A stretch of DNA of 64,000 bases from Quercus robur (lineage: Eukaryota > Streptophyta > Magnoliopsida > Fagales > Fagaceae): the NCBI RefSeq assembly GCF_932294415.1, contig NC_065538.1, forward strand, positions 76,645,834-76,709,833, written 5' to 3'. The position numbers were made by a program, and so were the translations under genes. Below the pieces are notes generated by a model, which was not told where the DNA came from, did not search any database, and saw nothing but the letters and a program-made list of their open reading frames with translations. Each line of letters opens with the position of its first letter. Positions within the stretch are counted from its first letter, which is position 1. Below, one piece after another: positions 1-10,187 of the stretch.

Positions 1-1040
1 AAGATTTTGAAGCTAAGATTTTTAACCTGAGAGGGAAAATAGGAACTAAGTAATTAGGTTCACACATCAAAAAAAAAAAAAAAAAAAAATCTAGAACAGT
101 GGAAACGATAATTAATATCGTGATAGTAATATATAAAACTCCCTAAAAAAGAGTACAGGATCTGAGAGAAAGAACAGAACCCCATATTATTATTATTAAA
201 AACTGTGCACATAATAAATAGGAGATGAAATCATCTTGGGCAAGTAATCTGTTTACCACTGTCAAAGTTGATATACATGAAGTACAAGGTAAGGCTGTGA
301 TTGTAAACCTCTAAAAATGTAAATCATTAATACCACCACTCTCTCCCTCACACTCGTTTCTATCGACACAAGAATTTTTCTTCAACATTATTACTATCAT
401 ATTGCTTAGACACTATATTACAACTCTAATTTTGCTCACTCAGATATGTGACAAAGATTAATGAAGTGAAATTATCAAATAAACCTAAACCAGCAAAACA
501 TTTGAGCTCTCAAATAGTTAAATTTTGTATATCATCTAGTACTAAGCATATGAGGAGGGGAAAAACCCAAAAAAAAGAAAAGAAAAAGAAAAAGAAAAAA
601 AAGAAATAGAAGAAGATAAAAATAAGGCCAACCTGATTGTTGCTTAGCCACGAAGAAACTTCTCTATGTTCCCTTTAACTCAATCACCAGAAGCATTAAT
701 CCGGTTGGCATATTTGACTTTCACACAAACCCTAGACACCATACATTTGTTCTTTTTCTCTCTGTCAAGAGGAAGAGGTTTTGAGTTTGGTTTCTTGTTG
801 AGGTTAGTGGGGTTGGTTTTAATAGATTCTCTGGCACTGTCTGAGAGAACCTAATAAGAATAGGACATGTAGCAAGAGGCCAGAGATGGCTACGGTTTTG
901 GGCTTCAAAAGGGGACCAAAAAGTCTTTCAGCCTTGGTTCTCTTACGTGCCAACAAACACTGTCTTTTGGACTAAAAGTTGATGGAAAAGAGTTGACAAT
1001 CAAAGGGGACTTTTTGACACCCCAAATTTCAACACAAACA
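1..1040. other. AT-rich intergenic DNA, no gene seen
   Basis: No coding sequence is recognisable on either strand. The stretch holds a homopolymer A run near 69-89, a purine-rich run near 570-610, and scattered short ORFs without family features. Part of it (about 640-870) could be transcribed leftwards as leader of a gene beyond the left edge, but nothing here proves that. Confidence 0.5.
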
Positions 1041-1049
1041 AAGATTTAT

Positions 1050-1818
1050 AACGCTTACTAGGATCTCGGTGAGCTCCCCCAACAACACACACACACTCTC
1101 TCTCTCCCTCCCTCTTTTTCTCTTATGTGAAATATAACGGAAAAAATTGTTTGAAAATATGGTTTAAACAGACATATATGAGTTGTTTTGAGCTTGAAGA
1201 CTTGAAGCACAAAAACCCTTTTGAAGCTGTAAGGAGAGGACCACGAGAGAAGGGTCAGATCTGTTTTTGGAGACTTTTGGGTCACTGAAAAACTAGTTTT
1301 CGGGGTTTAAAAAAAGTGGGGTTATTTACTTATTTATTAATTTTTTTTTCAATTGTTAGGGCATTCTGATTGGTACTGTAATACTAGTACAAAGGGTTTA
1401 AGAAGAACGCGGCTATGTAGGATGAGAGAGAGAGAGAGAGAGAGCGAGCGATAGAGTGAGAGAGAATGAAACGGACGAGAAAAAAGAGGAGATAAAATCA
1501 AAAGTAAAAGAAGGCCTTGAAGAGGGTGAGAGAGAATGGAAGAGAAGAAAAGGGTAGGGAACAGGTGGAGAGGATGTGGCAGCAGGGAGGAGTTATTGCA
1601 GAGCTTATTGAGATGATGTAATAGCATTTATGGAGGGAGAGAGAGAGCCTCTAGGGTATGGTGAAAGAAATTACGGCTTCTTAATTCCATCAACCTTCAA
1701 CCGTTTCACTGCCACAGAAAGCTTAGAAAATTTTGAGAAATAATTAATTCACTCTTATGGTGTGTACGGGACTAGAAAAAATGGTCCAAACCATTGCTTT
1801 GCTTTTTATATATGAATA
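1050..1818 (-). promoter_or_regulatory. Candidate promoter and CT-rich 5' leader, minus strand
   Basis: Read on the minus strand, a TATA-like motif (CATATATAAAAAGC, about 1803-1816) is followed downstream by several hundred bases of strongly CT-rich sequence, including a (CT)n run at about 1421-1443 and CT/GT microsatellites near 1086-1115. CT-rich leaders with microsatellites are common in plant 5' UTRs. The short minus-strand ORFs here are CT-biased and match no family I know. I infer a promoter or leader for a gene transcribed leftwards and lying outside the window. Simple low-complexity intergenic DNA is the alternative. Confidence 0.25.
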
Positions 1819-1819
1819 A

Positions 1820-3590
1820 GTTTTCTTTTGAGAGGATTAAATTTCAACTCATACAGTAATACTTATTATAATACATATAAAAATTTCAACTCATAAGTAT
1901 TACTGTTTACTAAAAAAAAAAAAAAAAAAAAAAAATTCAACTCATACATCATCAAACAAACAAACAAAGACATCAATTGAATTTTGGTTTGGATTGTAAA
2001 TAAGTCGAGTAGTAGTTGTTTAAGTTTGGCTCAACAAAAAATGTTCGAGTTTAGCTTGATCTTGAACTAGGCCTAAAAATGATGTTTGAGTTTGAATTTG
2101 GCTTGGCTTGACTTGATTCATTAATCAAGCCAAGTTAAAGTTAAATGTAAACCTCAAACTCAAGCTTTTGAACAAAACATCCAATACAAGTACATTATTA
2201 AGAATATATCAAATTTATTATCAAACCTATTTGGTTTAGACGAGTGATCACAGCTGCCAATTATTTAAAGTTTTAGTAAGATATGAGTTTTATTATCAAG
2301 TTTATATCAAGCTTATTATCAACCTCATAAGCATGCCTAGGCTCAATTTATTTTGTATCAAGTCATTGTTTTTTAGTGTGTTCAAGAACAATTTTTTTTT
2401 TTTTTTTTTTGGGTTAGCTTGTTCATTAAACAAGTCTAAATCTAAGGCTTAAGCTTGGTTTGTCATATTATATATGCCCAAAATATTACTTCAGTTTAAT
2501 TAGATTTTAATTCTATCATCAACCATAAAAAAAGGTTTATTATTCCTAGGAATGTTATTATATACAAAAATAAAATCAAAATGTGTATATATTTTTTAAT
2601 CTATGTTAAACATCAACATTTTCATATTTTTATTAAACTCTTAAATGTTTTTTTTATCTATTAATATTTTACCATAAATATTACACTCTTAATTCGATCT
2701 AACCGTCATACACACACACACATATGTGTGTGTGTTTGTTTGTTGAATTTTAAATAAACAAAAAATTGATTCATTTTTAATTATAGTAATATGAGATAAT
2801 AAATAATCTAAGGAAGTGTTAATTAAGTTACAATGCTCTTTATTTTTGAAATTATATTAAGACAATATCAATATGCTATTAAAATTGAAATATAATAATA
2901 TAAGTATGCTATATATATAACCATTCTTTTGGTCCCAAAATTTTCAATCAAATTCTTTGTATACCCATGTGTATATCTACTTTCATTTTCGTTTTTTATG
3001 CAATTTTTTTTTTAAAATATTTTAAAACTTTTAAATGAATAAAACATGCATGTACATATTCCAAATCATATATAATCAGTCCGTCCATGTATTACCAATT
3101 ATGCTCTTAATTGAGTTATTAAAGTGTCTAATTTGATATTCAATCATGGAAGAAAGGTCTAATTTGATAAAAATTTGTTTATGTGACTTGTAGTTAACTG
3201 ATTGTGCACCTAAGCGATGACATAAAAGAACTTATTATCCCTTCGTCTCATTCATTTATTTTTATTAATCTTTTTTTTTATAGGAAAAAATAAAATAAAA
3301 TAAGATTTGAACTTATAATGTCTTCTCCATGATAATTATTTTTTACCATTAGGATAAGACATCAATTAATTTCATTTTGATTTAGATAAAATTTGAATTC
3401 AAATTCTTTATTTGATGACAAGAAACTTTACAAACTAAGCTAATTAAAAGTAGCCTTGTTTTCATAATCAAATGACTATATGTCACTCGCTGGTAGAAAA
3501 CAAAGGCTCTAATGAACGCCTAATGGCCTAGGAGTCAAAAGCAGCAACAAATAGAGTTACAACATGGTACCACTACACTTCCTTTTGCTA
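1820..3590. other. AT-rich intergenic DNA with short inverted repeats
   Basis: No gene seen. Around 2040-2480 there are repeated words of the type GGCTTG/CAAGCC, including a near-palindrome at about 2101-2140 (CTTGGCTTGACTTGATT against AATCAAGCCAAG). This resembles the remains of an inverted-repeat transposon. A CA/TG microsatellite lies at about 2710-2738. The rest is A/T-rich with no recognisable element. Confidence 0.45.
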
Positions 3591-3599
3591 CAAACTTGA

Positions 3600-4060
3600 A
3601 TGAAGATATCAAGGAGCAACAAGTGTGCATAGCAGAAGTTTGTAGATATCACAGGGCTAAAGTGTTGTTTATATGGGCTCGATTTGTGTCCTTGGAAGCC
3701 CCCCTAATTGCAGAGGCAGAGCTGCACCTTTAGCAAAGAGAGACTAACAATCTTATTTTTGAAGGTGATACAATTAATGTTGTCCTTCCCTTTTAATCAA
3801 CCTCTTGTACTGCTCACTGATCAATCGAACCACTTTTTGCTGACAATAGACCCCTTTTGCATAGTTTTATAAACAGTGAACCATGTTTTTAGGGAATCAA
3901 ACTTGCTAGCTCATTCAATTGCCATATGGGTTCTCTCTTGTAATGCTGTTTTGGACCAAGATGATCTCCACCATTTTGAGAAGGGTTTTGAGCTCTAGTG
4001 ATGAAGATTGAAATGCTTTTCTTAGTTAAAAAGGTTCTAGTATTACTTATAAAAAAACAA
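3600..4060 (+). pseudogene. Relic of a LINE-type RNase H domain
   Basis: A plus-strand reading near 3667-3790 gives fragments typical of the RNase H domain at the C-terminus of plant L1 ORF2 proteins: PLIAEAEL, then after a stop NNLIFEGDTINVV. Near 3892-3940 a further piece reads ESNLLAHSIAIWVLSCN, matching the usual final helix of that domain. Stops interrupt it, so it is non-functional. It ends near an A-rich CTTATAAAAAAACAAG stretch (about 4045-4061), as expected for a LINE 3' end. What is seen is motif similarity only. Reverse transcriptase is not readable upstream, so this is a strongly 5'-truncated or decayed insertion. Confidence 0.5.
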
Positions 4061-4392
4061 GATGAGAGCAAAATTAGAAGATTGTATACGGCTGCATGAC
4101 ATTATAATGCTATGTATTTTAAGGCTAAGATGATAAATTTTACTTTTTAATAATCATATTAAGTTTTCTGTGAAATTTAAGGGTGAAAAAAATTTGAATT
4201 TTCTCTCACCAAAAATGGTATGAGGTTTTGAACATAATATATAGGCACATTATGATGCTTCTTAATGCACGTGTCACGTTCAGGCATTGTGAAAGTTGTC
4301 TTAATTGACCTAAAGAACCTAGGAGCTGGAGGAACGGTGGCCTTTAGAAAAAAGACAAACTACACCATTAACAGACAGCTATTACAAGCAGT

Positions 4393-4395
<3 letters not shown>

Positions 4396-4440
<45 letters not shown>
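4396..4440. repeat. Long homopolymer A run
   Basis: About 44 consecutive A bases followed by CAACAACAACAAC. It may be the poly-A tail of an unrecognised retroposed sequence lying to its left on the plus strand, but no source gene is recognisable in the preceding 130 bases. The short ORF spanning it is an artefact of the run. Confidence 0.7.
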
Positions 4441-4442
<2 letters not shown>

Positions 4443-5179
4443 AACAACAACAACAACATTCAAAGTTTTCTCATTGTAGTGTCAGCAACAACGAATCTTT
4501 AACTTTTTAAAATTTTAGGATAAGTTATGGAATCTCAATCAACTAATCATGGTCAATGTTATGTGATTGTAAAGAAATAATTCAATGTGATTCATACTCT
4601 CATAATTGAGTATGAATCACATCGAATCAAATGCAACTAGTAAACACTTCATCAAAAAACTTTATAAAAAAAAAAATGCAACTAGTAAACGCTTGCTAAA
4701 TCACATAATTCGATCCCAATAAAAGAGGGTGGTTGATACTGTCTTAAATTTTAGGCAATTTATGATCGTGTTGCACTTTTTGTGGGTCAAAATTCCGGAA
4801 GGACTTTGTCTAATCCAGTCATTAGTATCTTCTTTCTTAAGAAAAATTTGATTGATATGACCAGAAAGAAATGAAAATTTTATGAAAATATCATTTCACT
4901 TTTGCTCTGTTTGGTTAGATGTAATAAAATATTTTCAAATGTTTGGTTTGACAAATAAAATTTTTCAAGTTAACCACAAAAACCCATGGTTTAAGACCAA
5001 AGTCGTTGGTGCCATAAGTCAAATGACTGGACTAATGGAACTGATAATTAGAGTAGTGGTTCTGGTGATCGGATTGCCAACGATCACTATTGAAGCGAAA
5101 TTTTTGGTGACCAAACCATCGACACCAATTGACAAAACGATGTCTTTGGCTACAAGACTTTGGCGTTGGTTGCGGTGTG

Positions 5180-5460
5180 GCTTCTCTGGCCATTGGACTG
5201 CAAACATTGGTCGTTGGTGTGACGTCTCTAGCCATTGAACTGCTGTCACCGTTTGCTAGAGTGGAGTCATCAACCATCGGACCGCGGCACCGGTCATAGG
5301 AGTGGAGTCTCTAAACATCGGACTGGCACCACTAGTTGTTGAGCGAAGTCATTGGACTCTGAACTACTGTTACTGGTTGCTAGAGCGGAGTCTTTGGCCA
5401 CCGAATTGCTGACATTAGTCACTAGAGTGGTGTCTCTTGCCACTAGATTAGTGACCTAGT
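5180..5460. repeat. Degenerate ~41-bp minisatellite
   Basis: About seven diverged copies of a unit reading roughly TCTCTAGCCATTGGACTGC followed by a CACCGGTTGCTAGAGTGGAG-like half. Copy starts fall near 5184, 5224, 5265, 5308, 5347, 5390 and 5430, a spacing of 39-43 bases. It is richer in G+C than its surroundings and is bordered by AT-rich TTTTGGAAAATATTTTAC-like arms (4870-4980 and 5490-5640). GC-rich tandem cores of this kind occur inside some plant MITE or MULE-type elements, so it may be the core of such an element. Clear terminal inverted repeats were not found. The short ORFs across it are shadows. Confidence 0.55.
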
Positions 5461-5469
5461 GACCAGATG

Positions 5470-8400
5470 GGAAAGGGGAAGCCACTGTGTGTTTTTGGAA
5501 AATATTTTACCAAATTTTCAAAAGTTAAACATTTTACAACTTTTTATATAGGATTTTATGATTAACGAAAAATATTTTACAAGTTTGACTATATTTTACT
5601 TGCAAATAAATACTTAAAAATGATAAAATATTTTATTTAAAAAAAAACTGTGCATAAATTGAAAGCATATCATATATATAGAGAAAGCTGAATTAATTAA
5701 TTTACAAAATAGGAAATAAATGAAGTTTTTCATAGGCACGTAAGAGATTGAGAGGAAGAGATTATCATAGGTGTTAATTGTGGAAATATTTTTATTTAAA
5801 ATATTGTAATTTAAGTTAACCTTCCGTTTATTTTGCTATAAAATATGTTTTCCATCATTTTACTTTATTTGTTTCATTCTAAAATTTGGTCAAATTTGAT
5901 ATTGCTTTCATTAACCGTAAAATCTTTTGTAAAAATTTAGTAAAATGTCTATAAATAAAAAAAAAACTTGGTAAAGTATTTTACAAAAATTCATAGTTGT
6001 TAGAGCTGTCTATGGTGGCTAGGAGATACCGACTTTGGTGATTTGTGCTTGAAAATATTTATAGCATACTAAACATTTAAAGTTGTTTTTACTGAAAATA
6101 TTATTAAATGTAAAGTCTTTTACTAAAAACATCTTATAGTCATCATTGGTACTTGATGTCAAACTCTCACAATTAATTTGACCAATAATTGTACAACGGT
6201 ACAAGTCATCCTGAAGTGTTTAACTTGAGCAAGTCAGTTTTTGAAGGGCTACTCAATCAACTCTACCATTGTTTGTGCATGTAAGCACGGTGTGAAATTC
6301 CTTGCTACTGTTTTTCAATTCCTTGCTACTGTTACTAAAGCGAATGACAAATTTTCAATCTTCAAGTTCTGCTTTTCTACACTTATCAATCCTCCGATCG
6401 TGTAATCTATGGGCTTTTACATTCCCTTATCAGCTTATCTTCTTGACCTGGCTGACCTCACAGCAGATTAATGACATAGCTTAAGTCTAGGAACAACCCT
6501 ACACCTGACTTTGTTCTGCTAAGTAGGGGGTTTACAGAAATATCCCTCTAGATTTGTGAAATCTTGCTGATTTTTTTGTCAAAGTTTGAGATAGTATATA
6601 TGTAACATAAAGAAAAAAAAGAAAAAGAAAGAAAAAAGAAAAAAAAAAACATGGTTCGGTCACTATGATCTATGTCTACAATACCTAGGCCAAATGCTAC
6701 ATATTGCATTCATTTGATTGATAATACATTACAAAAAGAATCCATATTTTTAATGGAATGTACAAAATTTTAAAATAGGTCAATGATTGATTTATTCTAA
6801 ATAATCAATTCCATGATTTTTTTTTCTTCAATTTGTGGAGAGTAAATCATACTTTCCAACATTTTTTTGTCCATTAAAAAGCTTTCCGGAGCACTTTAAA
6901 GAATAACAAGCATTTTTTAGAAGAATCCAAACGGTTTGGAGTAAATAATGTCACGTGTATAAATATCTACTAGAGATTAGGGATATGAGTATATCCCAAT
7001 TGTAAAGTTCAATTATAAGTAGTAAAATTCTTTTTGAGGTTAGGGTTATCCTCCATAGTAGTTTTTCTTGTAAATGCATTCATAGTTTTTTCACTTTGTC
7101 ACCATATACTCATGTTATTTCATTTATTATTTTATTTGGTGACTTGTTAAATCTATGGTTATTTTTTGAAAATCAATTTGAATACATAATCGGTTAATTT
7201 TTGAAGTTGATTAAATTCCACTTAAAATCAACTAAGGGGTCAAAATTTATTTTCAACATTTATGTCTTATATGGATATTTTTGTTTTGTTTTTTTCCTTT
7301 TTCTTTTTGTGTGAATACATTTTCACTAGATTGAAAGTACAAGAGGTCATCCTTTGGGACTACTTCATGATCACTACAAATAAAGGAGCATGGGATATTT
7401 TGTATATGGTTCAATTTGCAAAGCCATAGAAGATCCATCTGATTGGGGGGGGGGAGAAGGAGGGGGGAGGGAAGTGAAGACAATATGAAATTAGGATTTC
7501 ACTAATAAGAGGCAAAATTATTGAAAACCAAGTTGGATTTGGTGGTGTAAAGTCCAAATATTTGATGGTCACGGGCCCAAACAAAGATCACCTAGGGTTT
7601 TAGTCTTTTATATAATTCATAGATGGTATAGACCCATCAAGAGTTTGTTTAATAGGCATTTCACGAGGAATCATGAATTGGTAGGGTTTTATTGATATTC
7701 TTGTTGGGACAAATATTAAAATTATTAATTGGACCATGTGGAAAGTGAGACCTGTAGGATTGCCAACCAACAATGGGCTAAAGCCCTTTAAATAAATACA
7801 AAAGGAATAAATCCATTGGGTAAAGAAAGCAATTATCTTGAGTTGATTTGCTTAAAGGAACACGTGAGCAGCACATGCAAGTAGGTTTGCTTAAAGGAAC
7901 CCTAAGACTGTTATTATAAGACAAGCAGGGACACAAGCTAAAAGATCACTAAAAGCATGGCACAGACACCTCAGACAGTTGATAGAGGTTATCGAGTTGT
8001 AATGAATGTGGAACATCTTGCATACGAGAGGAGTAAGTCTATTACCACAACAATTTTTACAACTTACCTGTGTGGTGAGTTGTAAATGGTGGAAATAAAG
8101 TTGTTGGTTCATGTGAGTCCATGATTTCATCACTCATGAGTCAATTGCCATATGACAAATTTGTAGCAAAGTTGTGAAATTAGTTGTGGTACTAGACTTA
8201 CTCCATACAAGAGATACTAGAGAATGACAAATGGCATAAAGGTTGATAATAACTACTAGTCCCTCAAATATAAATAGAGGTCTCATTCAATAGAGAAGGA
8301 TTCCATGAACATAACAAAGCATATATCATAGCACAAATAGTGCTCTTTTGGGATCAATAGTTTAAATTCTTAGGAAATAGTTTGTAATCAAGTAGTTCTT

Positions 8401-9626
8401 TAGGCTTGTAAAAGATCATAGTTTATGTTTCCTTGTACTTGTATTGTTATTTCAATCAATTATCTAGTAGTATGATTCATCCAAAAGTTGTTTATCTTAT
8501 TTACAATTCGTTTCAAAGTAATTTAGTGTTAGTGCAATTTAGTAAACTTGAATCCTTTGATTTCCTGCAAATTACATTCAATCGAGATGATTAACAGTAT
8601 TTTAATTGTTTCAATTTGAATGATTTGCTTTGAGCTCTTTAATTTCAAGATAATGCATTTCAAGCCAATTCACTTCGATTAGGCACAATAACTTAGTCAA
8701 TTAGGAACTTAAGCCACTTAAAATTTCTTATTCTCATTATTAATTTGTGCATTTATAAAAAAAATCCTATTAAGTTAGATGTTTTCGAACCCCATACCAT
8801 AGTTTAAGAAATCAGATAATCACTTCGATCTAGTTGAAGCATCTTGAAGTTCATCTCGAGTAACTTGTAATCATAATTAAAAGGACAAGGGTAATATGTA
8901 TATTCTTATTAATTATTTTCCCCCCATTTAGATTAATGTTTCAAAGGAAAGTGATGGTACAAAATAAATCGGAAAAACTTAGTATAGGTGGCGTACACTG
9001 AGTTAGGGCCCCGCGGCATCAAGGAGCACAAAACATGAGACAGACAATTTTACTCCAAATTTAACGTTGTATCTTAAAAAGGCTTTAGGTTGAAGAGATT
9101 AATCTACAATTCATGCATGAAGTGAAAACATCTCTTTCTCGATACATCCCTATCATTTCACTGTTGCCCGAAAAGATCGATATGTTTGACGCTAAGATTA
9201 TTGATCTGGTACCCTTTGCTAGTTGCTGCCTTTGCCTACAATATTTGAGACAGCACGTAGTTGTAGCATTACTGATTGTAAAGTCGTCATCATCATCATC
9301 ACTCCTCTTGCTCATCATCCCCATCCAGATTTTGTTGTCTTCAACATTTTTTCATGCGATATTTAAGCGTACATATGGTTCTCTTAAATCCCCTTTTGAG
9401 ACATGTTTGTCATTATCTGCATAGAACATTAATTGACGATTGGTCTTTATGTCACGTAAATGTAATAAATATGGTTGATTAGTGATGAAGATGATGGGAT
9501 GGCCCACAAATCACTGGAGGCTGGAGCTCTTTGAGCAGATCATCAGACGCACTTACCATGTGACCCCATCTCCTACCAGAACTCACCTTAGCTCTTCAAT
9601 GCGTTCATATTTCCAATTTTGAAGTA
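5470..9626. other. Gene-free intergenic stretch with one LTR-like segment
   Basis: No coding region is supported. Between about 7703 and 8490 the sequence has LTR-like traits on the plus strand: a TGTTGGGACAAATATT start, a TATA box (TATAAATAGAGG, about 8267-8278), then a TTTGTAATCAAG...TTTCAATCAATT stretch resembling a polyadenylation region. No second copy, primer-binding site or target duplication was found, so this is weak. A G run lies at about 7445-7454. Short ORFs at 7253-7483, 7891-8133 and 9113-9424 match no family I recognise. Confidence 0.35.
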
Positions 9627-9631
9627 GAAAC

Positions 9632-10109
9632 TGATGGGAGTGACGAGAATGCATTACCTTGATGAAGTCAACACTAATGATGAAGTCATCCCTAGTGACG
9701 AGGAAATCAGCCATCACTGACGAGGGAAGGAAAGTCATTCAATGATGCCAGCCAGTAGCCTGAGCAGTTACGAAACCAGCAAAACAGACCGTTGGGAGCC
9801 TATTGAAAGCCTCATTATTGGGCTGGAGGCGTTACTAAGAAAGGCATTAACACTCCAACGGCTAGCAACCAAAATCACATATATAAAGCCCTTGCATTGG
9901 CAGCACAAGGTACACATACTGATATTCTAAGAAAATACCTATTACTTTTCTAGTTCATTCATTCCCATTTGGCGAATTGCTTTTCTGTTCTAACTTTGGT
10001 ACCGAAGGCATTGTGGTAGGCACCACACCGGTGACCCTTTTAGAGGATACATTGGTGCTGACGGGGAGTTTCATTTGCCTATTTCGACTGACGAATTCAC
10101 ACTTCATCA
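9632..10109 (+). repeat. 5' LTR of the 9.6-19.6 kb Tat element (478 bp)
   Basis: Starts TGATGGGAGTG, ends CTTCATCA, and matches the copy at 19189-19648 along its length. A TATA-like ACATATATAAAGCCC lies at about 9877-9891 and gives a likely promoter. It is 18 bp longer than the 3' LTR because GATGAAGTCA is repeated with an ACACTAAT spacer near 9660-9690. Confidence 0.93.
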
Positions 10110-10112
10110 GTT

Positions 10113-10130
10113 TGGCGCCGTCTATGGGGA
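10113..10130 (+). other. Primer-binding site
   Basis: TGGCGCCGTCTATGGGGA begins three bases after the 5' LTR. Sites of this form are standard in plant Tat/Athila elements and are usually assigned to a tRNA 3' end, often tRNA-Asp. The tRNA assignment is from family knowledge, not verified here. Confidence 0.8.
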
Positions 10131-10187
10131 CCGACATTCTCAGATTCATATTTGAAAACGTAGTTTCCATCAACCCTCTACATTCAG

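Noticed and set aside
4265..4510. ORF containing a poly-Lys and poly-Gln run
   Set aside because: It is created by a 44-base A run and a CAA repeat. The flanking codons show no family features.
7445..7454. G run as a possible G-quadruplex
   Set aside because: A single short G run with no regularly spaced partners convincing enough to report as structure.
7703..8490. Second solo LTR
   Set aside because: It has a TATA box and LTR-like start, but no matching end, duplication or second copy, so it is not called as an element.
9113..9424. 103-codon plus-strand ORF
   Set aside because: Overlaps a minus-strand ORF, has no recognisable domain, and includes a TCA/TCG repeat stretch. Likely chance.
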